A stretch of 64,000 nucleotides of DNA from the NCBI RefSeq assembly GCF_030056815.1, contig NZ_JASHKR010000006.1, forward strand, positions 115,125-179,124, given 5' to 3'. Of the stretch, positions 8,575 to 16,725 are shown piece after piece (the stretch's first letter is position 1; every line of letters starts with the position of its first letter). The stretch comes from Rhodococcus sp. IEGM 1379 (GTDB taxonomy: Bacteria > Actinomycetota > Actinomycetes > Mycobacteriales > Mycobacteriaceae). A program made the position numbers and the translations under genes. Below the pieces are notes generated by a model. That model was not told the DNA's origin. It did not search any database and worked only from the letters and a program-made list of their open reading frames with translations.

Positions 8575-10080
8575 TTACCCGAACTCGACTCCCTGAGCCA
8601 GTGGTAGCTGATTCGAGTAGTTGACCGTATTGGTGGCGCGGCGCATGTAGGCCTTCCATGAATCGGATCCGGACTCACGCCCACCGCCGGTTTCTTTCTC
8701 ACCACCGAAGGCCCCGCCGATTTCGGCTCCCGACGTTCCGATGTTGACATTGGCGATTCCGCAATCGGAGCCGTCGGCGGCCAGAAACCGTTCAGCTTCA
8801 CGATGATCGAGCGTGAAGATCGATGATGAAAGTCCTTGCGGCACTTCGTTGTGGAGCCTGATGGCGTCGTCGAATTCGCGATAGGTCAGTACGTACAGGA
8901 TCGGGGCGAAGGTCTCGGCTCGAACCACATCGCTCTGTGCCGGCATCCGCACCAGCGCAGGATTCACGTAGTAACCCGTATCTCCGACGCGCTCGCCGCC
9001 GCAGACGACCGTCCCACCTTCGGCGCGCACCGACTTCAGAGCCTTGTCCATCGTGTCGAAGGCAGCCTCGTTGATCAGCGGGCCGACCAGGATGCCGTCG
9101 TCGAACGGGTTTCCCACACGCAGTTGCGCGTAGGCAGCAGAAATTCGATCGACCAGAGCATTCGCTATCGACTCGTGAACGATCAACCGGCGCAACGACG
9201 TACACCGCTGGCCTGCAGTTCCGGCGGCTGAGAAGACGATCCCGCGGACAGCGAGGTCGAGATCCGCCGACGGGGTGACGATCGCGCCGTTGTTTCCACC
9301 TAGTTCGAGGAGACTGCGCCCGAACCTCGCCGCAATCCGCGGCGCGACCTCGCGTCCCATCCGGACGGAGCCGGTGGCGCTCACCAGAGCGACCTGCGCG
9401 TTGTCCACCAGGCGTTCGCCGACCTCTCGTCCGCCGATGACCAGTTGGTGAACCTCTGCCGGAGCGCCGCATTCCGCAAGGGCGCGTCGTAGGAGAGCGT
9501 GGCAAGCCAGCGCCGTGAGCGGGGTGGTCTCGGAAGGCTTCCAGACAACCGCGTCGCCGCACACCAGAGCGATAGCCGTGTTCCAGGACCACACCGCCAC
9601 CGGGAAGTTGAAGGCGGAGATGACACCGACAACGCCAAGGGGGTGCCATGTCTCCATCAGCCGGTGGCCGGGCCGCTCCGAAGGCATTGTCCGTCCGTAC
9701 AGTTGGCGCGAAAGACCAACGGCGAACTCGCAAATATCGATCATTTCCTGCACTTCGCCAAGCGCTTCCGACGTGACCTTGCCGGCCTCGAGTGTGACGA
9801 TCTCGGCAAGGTCGACCTTGTGTTCGCTCAAGAGTTGACCGAGCTGCCGTACCACCGCGCCCCGAGTCGGGGCCGGAACTGTGCGCCAGGCCAGAAATGC
9901 CTGATGTGCAGTAGAGGCCGCGGCGTCGACGTCACTAACGGATTGCTGGGCGACGGTGCGAAGTTCGGTTCCCGTAACGGGAGTGCGCGCACTGAGATTG
10001 CCGGTCGGCCAGTCGACTCCGCATCGGGAGAGCGCGGATTGTGCACGCTCGGCGAGGGTGGACGGATCGGGAAGGATCAC
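8575..10080 (-). CDS. pcd: L-2-aminoadipate-6-semialdehyde dehydrogenase (ALDH7/antiquitin type)
   Basis: A 501-residue NAD-dependent aldehyde dehydrogenase. The general-base glutamate lies in LLELGGNNG (about residue 258) and the catalytic cysteine in AGQRCTSL (about 292). The C-terminal part (GGEKETGGGRESGSDSW) is typical of the antiquitin/piperideine-6-carboxylate dehydrogenase branch. It oxidises 2-aminoadipate semialdehyde, the product of lysine 6-aminotransferase, to L-2-aminoadipate. The start overlaps the end of the HglS-like gene by four bases, and the lysine aminotransferase lies across the divergent promoter, so the pathway assignment is strong. It matches Rv3293 (pcd) by position. 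Confidence 0.88.
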   Translation of the reverse strand: MILPDPSTLAERAQSALSRCGVDWPTGNLSARTPVTGTELRTVAQQSVSDVDAAASTAHQAFLAWRTVPAPTRGAVVRQLGQLLSEHKVDLAEIVTLEAGKVTSEALGEVQEMIDICEFAVGLSRQLYGRTMPSERPGHRLMETWHPLGVVGVISAFNFPVAVWSWNTAIALVCGDAVVWKPSETTPLTALACHALLRRALAECGAPAEVHQLVIGGREVGERLVDNAQVALVSATGSVRMGREVAPRIAARFGRSLLELGGNNGAIVTPSADLDLAVRGIVFSAAGTAGQRCTSLRRLIVHESIANALVDRISAAYAQLRVGNPFDDGILVGPLINEAAFDTMDKALKSVRAEGGTVVCGGERVGDTGYYVNPALVRMPAQSDVVRAETFAPILYVLTYREFDDAIRLHNEVPQGLSSSIFTLDHREAERFLAADGSDCGIANVNIGTSGAEIGGAFGGEKETGGGRESGSDSWKAYMRRATNTVNYSNQLPLAQGVEFG

Positions 10081-11339
10081 GGGTCACTCCTTTGGTCGGC
10101 ACGGGAGGCGTCCTGTTGCTTTCGGTACAACTCGAAGGGATCGAGTATCGATCGTCCGATTGCGCCCTCGAGTTGATCCTGCCCGTAATCGGCGCTGAGC
10201 GCATCGGAAACGGATTCGGAGGCGGAGTCGAGGTTGGATGCAAAGATCCCGGCCGCGGAAGCCGGTAGGAAGTCCTCGTAGACGATGGGCTCACGTATCG
10301 TCGTCGAACCCTCGCGTCGGCACGTGAAGTACGCCAGATCAGCCTCGGCAAGTCCGTCCTCGGTGGTGGGAAATGCGCTCTCCCACACCGCGGTTTCAGT
10401 GCAACCGATCAGGGCGTCGTAGATGTCTCTTCCCTTGTGTGTCAGTGCGATGCCACGTGCTTCCACCTCCCCGAAACGCACTCGAACGGGCCCGTCGGTG
10501 ATCGATCCGTCGGCCTCCCGGAAGCGGCGGATCTCGTCCAGCGCACGAAAGGAGGTTTGCCGCAGCAGAAGTGGCGGTCCATTCCATCGGGGTGGTCCCT
10601 GAATTCGGTCGATCATGGTGATGCCGCGTGCTGTCATGCGTCGGTACAACTCGTCGATGTCGAGTACTCGCGGGGTGAGGTGGTTGACGTGTGTTGTTCT
10701 CTGCCCGGCGATATCGGCGGCCACGGGCGAGATGCGGCTGAGTTCGCGGAACCACGTTGCGTCGATCGGTTCGGTTCCGAGGCTGAATGCACGTGTCGCG
10801 GCGTCGACGAACTGTGTGGCTTGCGGTTCCGGCAACCCTCCGTCGGCGTGTGCGGCCCGGGCCAGGCGAAGTAGTTCGGGGGAGAAGAGGGTGCGTCTGC
10901 GAAGGTAGGCGGCGATTCGGCGCTGGAGATCGGTGTCGAAGAAGCGTTGATCCGCGATTGCCAGAACGGATGTGAAAACCCGAAACGGGTTGTGCGCGAG
11001 TTCAGTCGGATCGATGGGACGGAAAGCGGTCGATACCACCGGGACCGGAGGGTTAGCGATCCGCAAATCGTAGTACCCGACCGGCGACATTCCGAACCCG
11101 CCGAAGAGAATTGCGGCGTCCCGTAGTTCGTCGAGAGTCCCCAACCGGATCGCCCCGTGTCGTTCTGCGCTGATTCGGGCGAGGTCGCTCACGTTCTCCA
11201 GGCCCGGGTAGGAGGCAACGAAGTCGCGATTGACCTGCCTCGTTACGTCGACGAGAGTGTTGTACGCGGGGACTTCACTCCCGTACATGTGTCCTAATTG
11301 GGCGGCAAAACGGGAACGCAACCGCCATGTTTCAGTCAT
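10077..11339 (-). CDS. hglS: 2-oxoadipate dioxygenase/decarboxylase (HglS-like, DUF1338)
   Basis: A 420-residue DUF1338/YdcJ-type protein of the VOC-like fold. In Pseudomonas putida, HglS is an Fe(II) enzyme converting 2-oxoadipate to D-2-hydroxyglutarate with loss of CO2, using two histidines and a glutamate. Matching candidates here are His61 (AERHGAIRLG), His217 or His220 (THVNHLTPR) and Glu291 or Glu293 (GEVEARG), with similar spacing. It is first in an operon with the semialdehyde dehydrogenase and divergent from lrp and lat. That supports the terminal step of lysine degradation. Upstream AAGGGG, 8 bases before the ATG, is the ribosome binding site. The Rv3292 homologue in M. tuberculosis is usually listed as hypothetical. 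Confidence 0.82.
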   Translation of the reverse strand: MTETWRLRSRFAAQLGHMYGSEVPAYNTLVDVTRQVNRDFVASYPGLENVSDLARISAERHGAIRLGTLDELRDAAILFGGFGMSPVGYYDLRIANPPVPVVSTAFRPIDPTELAHNPFRVFTSVLAIADQRFFDTDLQRRIAAYLRRRTLFSPELLRLARAAHADGGLPEPQATQFVDAATRAFSLGTEPIDATWFRELSRISPVAADIAGQRTTHVNHLTPRVLDIDELYRRMTARGITMIDRIQGPPRWNGPPLLLRQTSFRALDEIRRFREADGSITDGPVRVRFGEVEARGIALTHKGRDIYDALIGCTETAVWESAFPTTEDGLAEADLAYFTCRREGSTTIREPIVYEDFLPASAAGIFASNLDSASESVSDALSADYGQDQLEGAIGRSILDPFELYRKQQDASRADQRSDP

Positions 11340-11357
11340 GTGCGCCCCTTGCTACGT

Positions 11358-11363
11358 TAATGT
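11358..11363 (+). promoter_or_regulatory. -10 element, leaderless lrp
   Basis: TAATGT lies 6 bases before the GTG at 11370. The 30-base space between hglS and lrp must therefore hold both promoters and any Lrp operator. Confidence 0.5.
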
Positions 11364-11369
11364 GCGCGG

Positions 11370-11834
11370 GTGGGCGAAATAGAACAAGGTGACAATTCTA
11401 CTGTTCCGATCGACGACACGGACCGACTGCTGATCCGAGAATTGGTGTCGGACGGGCGTGCCACTTTGTCGACCCTTGCCGAGAAGGCTGGTCTCTCGAT
11501 CTCGGCGGTGCAGTCGAGGGTACGTCGACTCGAGTCCCGCAAGGTGATCCGCGGCTACTCGGCGAAGGTAAATCCCGAGGCTGTCGGTCAGAACTTGGCG
11601 GCATTTGTGGCCATCACCCCTCTCGACCCTTCTCAGCCCGACGATGCGCCTGCGCGCCTGCGGCACCTGCCGGCGGTGGTGGCGTGCCACTCTGTGGCCG
11701 GCGACAACAGTTACGTGCTCCTCGTCCGAGTCGCATCACCGCGAGCGCTTGAATCTCTGTTGCAGGAGATTCGGACAGTCGCAAATGTCGGAACCCGAAG
11801 TACGATTATTCTACAAACTTTTTACGACGAATAG
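11370..11834 (+). CDS. lrp: Lrp/AsnC family transcriptional regulator (LrpA-like)
   Basis: A 154-residue regulator. An N-terminal winged helix-turn-helix (about residues 14-60, LVSDGRATLSTLAEKAGLS) is followed by an alpha/beta RAM ligand-binding domain (about 70-150). Family members form octamers that bind amino acids and wrap DNA. It sits between the divergent hglS-pcd operon and lat, so it probably senses lysine or a related amino acid and controls both. M. tuberculosis LrpA (Rv3291c) has the same position and is linked to lat during persistence. GTG at 11370 is preferred because a TAATGT -10 is 6 bases upstream. Confidence 0.88.
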   Translation: MGEIEQGDNSTVPIDDTDRLLIRELVSDGRATLSTLAEKAGLSISAVQSRVRRLESRKVIRGYSAKVNPEAVGQNLAAFVAITPLDPSQPDDAPARLRHLPAVVACHSVAGDNSYVLLVRVASPRALESLLQEIRTVANVGTRSTIILQTFYDE

Positions 11835-11888
11835 CCTCAGCTGTAGTAATTTTTCCTGCCGATCATCGACTTTGCCGGAACACGGACA

Positions 11889-11894
11889 TATTGT
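11889..11894 (+). promoter_or_regulatory. -10 element, leaderless lat
   Basis: TATTGT lies 6 bases before the ATG at 11901. lat may therefore be transcribed on its own as well as with lrp, 66 bases upstream. Confidence 0.45.
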
Positions 11895-11900
11895 GAGCGT

Positions 11901-13232
11901 ATGAGTACCGCGATGCAGGGCGTGGGCGGCAGTACGGAGTTTCCGGTGTTCGACGTGTTGAACGCCAGCATTCTCACGGACGGGTTCGATCTTGTGCTCG
12001 ACGTCGAACGTTCGCACGGTGTGTATCTGGTGGATTTGCGTACCGGAACCGAATTCCTGGACATGTTCGGTTTCTTCGGTTCGTCGGCGCTCGGGATGAA
12101 TCATCCAGGCATCGCTGACGACGAAACGTTTCAACGTGAGTTGGCGGTGGCTGCGTCCAACAAGCCGAGCAATTCCGATGTCTACAGTGTGCCGATGGGC
12201 CGGTTCGTGGACGCCTTCGTTCGGGTTCTGGGGGATCCCGCTCTCCCACACCTGTTCTTTGTGGACGGCGGAGCACTCGCCGTCGAAAATGCGCTCAAGG
12301 TGGCGTTCGACTGGAAGAGTAGATTCAACGAAACTGCCGGACTCTCACCAGACCTGGGGACCAAGGTCCTGCATCTGACCGAAGCGTTCCACGGTCGCAG
12401 TGGATACACGATGTCGCTGACCAATACCGAACCGGGCAAGGTTGCGAGGTTCCCCAAGTTCGCCTGGCCTCGGATCACTTCGCCGTATCTCGCCGATGGG
12501 CAAGATGTGGCGTCTGCGGAGCGCTCGAGCCTCGCGCAGGCAAGGCGAGCATTCGCCGAAAATTCCGGCGACATAGCCTGTTTCATTGCCGAACCGATCC
12601 AGGGTGAAGGCGGCGACCATCACCTTCGGCCGGAGTTTCTGCAGGCGATGCAACAACTGTGCCGGGAGAACGACGCGTTGTTCGTTCTCGACGAGGTTCA
12701 GACCGGGTGTGGACTCACCGGAACTGCCTGGGCTTACCAACAATTGGGGTTGGAACCGGACGTTGTGGCTTTCGGCAAGAAGACTCAAGTGTGTGGAATC
12801 ATGGCCGGCGGCCGGGTAGACGAGGTGCCGAACAATGTGTTTCGCGTCAGTTCGCGAATCAACTCCACCTGGGGTGGCAACCTGACGGACATGGTGAGAG
12901 CCCGTCGAATTCTCGAAATCATCGAACGGGATCGTTTGATCGATCGGGTACGGCTTACCGGCGCGCACCTGTTCGATCGGCTCAAGGATTTGAGCGGAAG
13001 ATTCGATGACGTCACCGAACCTCGCGGACGCGGTCTGATGTGCGCGATCACCCTGAACACCAAGGAATTACGCGACCATGTTGTTTCCCGATTGTGGGAA
13101 GACGAGCGCGTGATCATTCTCCCGACCGGAGTTCGAGGCATCAGATTCCGTCCACCGCTGACCGTGACGATCGGTGAGCTGGACGCAGCAGTGGACGCCG
13201 TGGAGCGAGTTCTGAGCCGAGTCACTCGCTGA
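11901..13232 (+). CDS. lat: L-lysine 6-transaminase (lysine epsilon-aminotransferase)
   Basis: A 443-residue class-III PLP aminotransferase. It has the cofactor motif VLDEVQTGCG and the Schiff-base lysine region AFGKKTQVCG near residue 290. It transfers the epsilon-amino group of lysine to 2-oxoglutarate, giving 2-aminoadipate semialdehyde, which cyclises to piperideine-6-carboxylate. Length and motifs match Lat of M. tuberculosis (Rv3290c) and the beta-lactam producers. The gene follows lrp and faces hglS-pcd, which act on its product. Its 3' end overlaps that of the convergent xanthine dehydrogenase gene by 11 bases, so there is no room for a separate terminator. Confidence 0.92.
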   Translation: MSTAMQGVGGSTEFPVFDVLNASILTDGFDLVLDVERSHGVYLVDLRTGTEFLDMFGFFGSSALGMNHPGIADDETFQRELAVAASNKPSNSDVYSVPMGRFVDAFVRVLGDPALPHLFFVDGGALAVENALKVAFDWKSRFNETAGLSPDLGTKVLHLTEAFHGRSGYTMSLTNTEPGKVARFPKFAWPRITSPYLADGQDVASAERSSLAQARRAFAENSGDIACFIAEPIQGEGGDHHLRPEFLQAMQQLCRENDALFVLDEVQTGCGLTGTAWAYQQLGLEPDVVAFGKKTQVCGIMAGGRVDEVPNNVFRVSSRINSTWGGNLTDMVRARRILEIIERDRLIDRVRLTGAHLFDRLKDLSGRFDDVTEPRGRGLMCAITLNTKELRDHVVSRLWEDERVIILPTGVRGIRFRPPLTVTIGELDAAVDAVERVLSRVTR

Positions 13233-15912
13233 GTTTCCGCCAGACCCGGTCCGGCGTCATCGGTACGGCGTACATCCTTGCGCCGCAGGCATCCGCGATG
13301 GCGTTTGCCAGCGCCGGTGCTACCGGATTGACAGGAGCCTCGCTCATCGATTTGGCGCCGAAGGGACCTAACTTGTCGTAGGTATCGGCAAAGAGGACTT
13401 CGGTTATCGGGAGATCCACCAACTGTGGAATGTGGTAATTCCGCAGCGTGGGATTGACCACGAGACCCTGTTCGAGGACGATCTCCTCGAACAGCGCGGC
13501 GCCGAGAGCCTGTCCCACACCACCTTCCACCTGCCCGCGCAATTGAGCGGGGTTCAGCACGGTTCCGGCATCAGCGGCCTGGACCGATTGCAGAATGACC
13601 ACTCGGCCCGTCGCGGTATCTACCGCGACCCGAAAACCGTGGACATTGAACGAGACCGAGCGGGGGGTTCCGTCGTGACAGCCGTCGGCCGAGAGCGGTC
13701 CACTCTCGAGTAACGTCGAGAAATCGATGCGGCGGTCTCCGACGTCGACGCCGTCTGCGGCGAGTGCTGCCGGACCCGGGCAGATAGCTTGTGTGCGTGT
13801 GAGTATCCGGTCGCGGAGGCGTTCGCATGCGATCAACAGTGCCTTGCCCGCTACGACCGTACCGGCCGATCCGAAAGCGCCGGTGTCGTGTCCTCCGGTA
13901 TCGGTATCGGATTGAACGATCACGATGCGATCGACGCTCGTCCGAAGTTCGGTGGCGGCAATCTGATGATGAACTGTGGTTGTTCCGTTCCCGAATTCGG
14001 CCGTGCCGATTCGCACCACGTACCGGCCATCGGATTCGAGTGTCACGGTGGTGTCGGCGAAGTGGCCGCGCGGCGGGATCGTGGCGATCATGGCAATTGC
14101 CATGCCCCGACCGGTTTTCCACGGTGATCCGGGCGCTGTTCCACGCCCGTTCGAAAGTGCAGTTTCGACCAAGTCCAGGCACTGATCGAGGCCGTAGCTG
14201 CCGAATTCGAGATCGCCGTCCTCGACGTGCCAGTCCACAAAATCGTCTCCCGGGACCACGACATTGCGACGACGGAACTCGAAGGGATCGATATCGAGTT
14301 CGCGGGCGAGTTGATCCATCGCCGATTCGACGGCAAAGATGACTTGCCCGAGGCCGTACCCGCGAAACGCTCCCGACGGCACGTTGTTCGTGTACACGGC
14401 TTCGGCGTCGACACGCTTGTTCGGACACCGATACACCGCAATCGATTCGGTGCAGCCGTGGAACATCACACCCACCGAGTGATTTCCGTAGGCCCCGGCG
14501 TCGGAGAGGACGTCGATTGCCAGCGCGCTCAGTTGCCCGGATGCGTCGGCACCGACTCGCACCGACACCTGCATCGGGTGCCGCGACGGTGCGATCGTGA
14601 ACTGGTCGCTCCGACTGAATTCGTACTGCACGGGCCGCCCGGTGCGCAGTACAGCGAGGGCAACGAGGTCCTCCGTCAACATTTCCTGTTTACCGCCGAA
14701 TCCGCCGCCGACCCGCGTAGCGAACACCCGAACGTTCAACCGATCGAGATCGAAGATGTGCGCCAGTTCGTCGCGCACCAGGAAAGGCACCTGTGTGCTG
14801 CTGCGGATGACCAAGCGGCCGTCCGCGTCGAGCCAGCCGACCGATCCGTGGGTTTCCATCGCTACGTGCTGGACCCGCGCCGTCTTCCAGGTTCCTTCGA
14901 CGACGGCAGCAGATCCTGCCAGTGCTTCCTCGATATCGCCGACGCCCTCGTGCAGTGCGGCAACAACATTGCGCTGCGCATCGGCGATCCGGGACACGGC
15001 GTCTTTGTCGGCGTGTAGGAGCGGCGCAGTAGGGGAGCGTGCGTCCGTCGGGTCGAAGACTGCAGCGTGTATCTCGAAGTCGACCTCGATCAGCGCCAGT
15101 GCACGTTCTGCGTCTCGGGCTGTCTCGGCGATCACTGCGGCAACTCGTTGACCGATGAATCGCATGGTGCGGTCGAAGACACGGGTGTCGTCCGGATCGT
15201 CGGTTCGATCCTCATGCCGGGCTGTCGAGAACAGAACATCGGGGCTGTCGAGGTAGGTCAATACTGCTACGACACCGCGTGCGGAACGTGCTGCAGCCGT
15301 GTTGATCCCGCAGATGTAGGCATGGGGATGCGGGCTGCCGAGTACCGCGGCATGTACGAGTCCGGCGGGTATATCGCCTGCACGCAAATCCATGGTGAAG
15401 GGTTCATTTCCCGTGACGATCCGGGCTGATGCCGGCGCTGCAATGGAACGTCCCTGTGCTGCCTGGTTATCCGAGCGCTCGGTGTTGCTCGTGCCCGCGA
15501 GTGCGTCGCGAATCGAGCGATACCCCGTGCAGCGGCAGAGATTTCCCTTCATCGACTGCGGTAAGTTCTCCTTCTGCTCGGTGGAGAACGCACATGTGGT
15601 CACCACCATTCCGGCCGTGCAGAAACCGCATTGGAATCCTCCGGCGTCGATAAACGCTTGTTGCGTCGGGTGTAGATTCTCCGGGGCGCCGAGACCGGCC
15701 GCAGTGACTATCGCGTGCCCGCCGATGCGATGGGCGGGGAAGATGCAGGAATGGGTGGGCCGGCCGTCCACCAGTACCGAACAGGCGCCGCAATCGCCGG
15801 CGTCGCAACCTTTCTTGACCGAAGTGGTGCCGTGTTCACGCAAAAACGTCCGCAGGCACTGGCCCGGGCGGGGTTCGTCGTCGTGGGCTACCCCGTCGAC
15901 GGAGTACTTCAT
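13222..15912 (-). CDS. Xanthine dehydrogenase, fused [2Fe-2S] and molybdopterin subunits
   Basis: An 896-residue fusion. Residues 1-150 form the iron-sulfur subunit: Cys36, 41, 44 and 56 bind the plant-type cluster, and Cys95, 98, 126 and 128 bind the second. From about residue 165 to the end is the molybdenum cofactor subunit, including FGGKQEM and, near the C-terminus, a GAKSMSEAP loop whose glutamate is the likely catalytic base. The enzyme oxidises hypoxanthine/xanthine to urate. In bacteria these parts are normally separate genes. The FAD subunit is the next gene upstream with a 4-base overlap. Urate oxidase in the same operon supports xanthine as the substrate. No XdhC maturation factor is visible nearby. 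Confidence 0.88.
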   Translation of the reverse strand: MKYSVDGVAHDDEPRPGQCLRTFLREHGTTSVKKGCDAGDCGACSVLVDGRPTHSCIFPAHRIGGHAIVTAAGLGAPENLHPTQQAFIDAGGFQCGFCTAGMVVTTCAFSTEQKENLPQSMKGNLCRCTGYRSIRDALAGTSNTERSDNQAAQGRSIAAPASARIVTGNEPFTMDLRAGDIPAGLVHAAVLGSPHPHAYICGINTAAARSARGVVAVLTYLDSPDVLFSTARHEDRTDDPDDTRVFDRTMRFIGQRVAAVIAETARDAERALALIEVDFEIHAAVFDPTDARSPTAPLLHADKDAVSRIADAQRNVVAALHEGVGDIEEALAGSAAVVEGTWKTARVQHVAMETHGSVGWLDADGRLVIRSSTQVPFLVRDELAHIFDLDRLNVRVFATRVGGGFGGKQEMLTEDLVALAVLRTGRPVQYEFSRSDQFTIAPSRHPMQVSVRVGADASGQLSALAIDVLSDAGAYGNHSVGVMFHGCTESIAVYRCPNKRVDAEAVYTNNVPSGAFRGYGLGQVIFAVESAMDQLARELDIDPFEFRRRNVVVPGDDFVDWHVEDGDLEFGSYGLDQCLDLVETALSNGRGTAPGSPWKTGRGMAIAMIATIPPRGHFADTTVTLESDGRYVVRIGTAEFGNGTTTVHHQIAATELRTSVDRIVIVQSDTDTGGHDTGAFGSAGTVVAGKALLIACERLRDRILTRTQAICPGPAALAADGVDVGDRRIDFSTLLESGPLSADGCHDGTPRSVSFNVHGFRVAVDTATGRVVILQSVQAADAGTVLNPAQLRGQVEGGVGQALGAALFEEIVLEQGLVVNPTLRNYHIPQLVDLPITEVLFADTYDKLGPFGAKSMSEAPVNPVAPALANAIADACGARMYAVPMTPDRVWRKLSE

Positions 15913-16718
15913 GTCAGTTCCTCCCGGACCTCTTCAGCGAGTAGTGCCGTCATCGCGCAGCGCCAGGATGCACTGCCGTGGACGTCCGTGAAGTAGGCGT
16001 CTGCCGGTATCCGATGACGAAGTGCGTCAGCCACGTCCGTCGGGTTCGGATGTTCGGTAAACCGCAGTACGTACGGTCTCCGGGTTGACGCCGTGACCGC
16101 GAGGGTGAAACCGTCTGCGCCCCTTCGTCCGACAATCAGAACAGACGAGCGCCCGAGCGTTGTGAGTGCCAGCTTGCGAATCGCAGTACGGGCTGACAAT
16201 GCGTGCGCGGGAAGGGTGATACCGCGAATGATCTCGCCGACACCGAGCGCGTTGATGCCGTTGTCGATCACACAATCTGCAATCGGTATCCTGTATTCGC
16301 TCCCGTCGGGCCTCCAGATAGTCAAGCCGCCGTCGAGTGCCGCGGCCATCGTCGTCATGGCGCCGGCCGGAAAAGCGAGCGCGATATTTCCGCCGACTGT
16401 GGCGTACCGCAACACTTTCCACGACGCCAGCAGCGCGTCGGCGCAGTTCTGGAACAGTGGAGCCGCGCGGAACGAGGCCGGCAGTTGGGCGCGGCACAAT
16501 TCCTCGATCGTGCACGTGGCCGCAATCTCGAGGCCACGATCGGTGACGGTGATCGGCTCCCAGCCGAGGCCGGCAAGGTCGACAAGTGCGCTCAGCTGGG
16601 GTTGTGGCTCGGAGTACAACCACGTACCGCCGCCGATGAATCCGATCCCCGCCGAGGGCGCCGGAAGGTCCGCCCGAGTCCGGGGAACCAGAACATGATC
16701 GATTGTGTGCAGGTCCAC
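15909..16718 (-). CDS. Xanthine dehydrogenase FAD-binding subunit
   Basis: A 269-residue FAD-binding protein of the CoxM/XdhB type. It includes GIGFIGGGTWLY near residue 25, corresponding to the flavin-binding loop, and ATVGGNIALAFPAG, the typical TxGGN segment. It passes electrons from the iron-sulfur clusters to NAD+. I chose GTG at 16718 because it begins 7 bases after the deaminase stop (16726) and gives the normal VDLHTIDHVL start; a longer frame would run into the upstream gene. Its stop overlaps the start of the fused catalytic subunit by four bases, so the subunits are translationally coupled. Confidence 0.85.
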   Translation of the reverse strand: MDLHTIDHVLVPRTRADLPAPSAGIGFIGGGTWLYSEPQPQLSALVDLAGLGWEPITVTDRGLEIAATCTIEELCRAQLPASFRAAPLFQNCADALLASWKVLRYATVGGNIALAFPAGAMTTMAAALDGGLTIWRPDGSEYRIPIADCVIDNGINALGVGEIIRGITLPAHALSARTAIRKLALTTLGRSSVLIVGRRGADGFTLAVTASTRRPYVLRFTEHPNPTDVADALRHRIPADAYFTDVHGSASWRCAMTALLAEEVREELT

Positions 16719-16725
16719 CGCTAGG

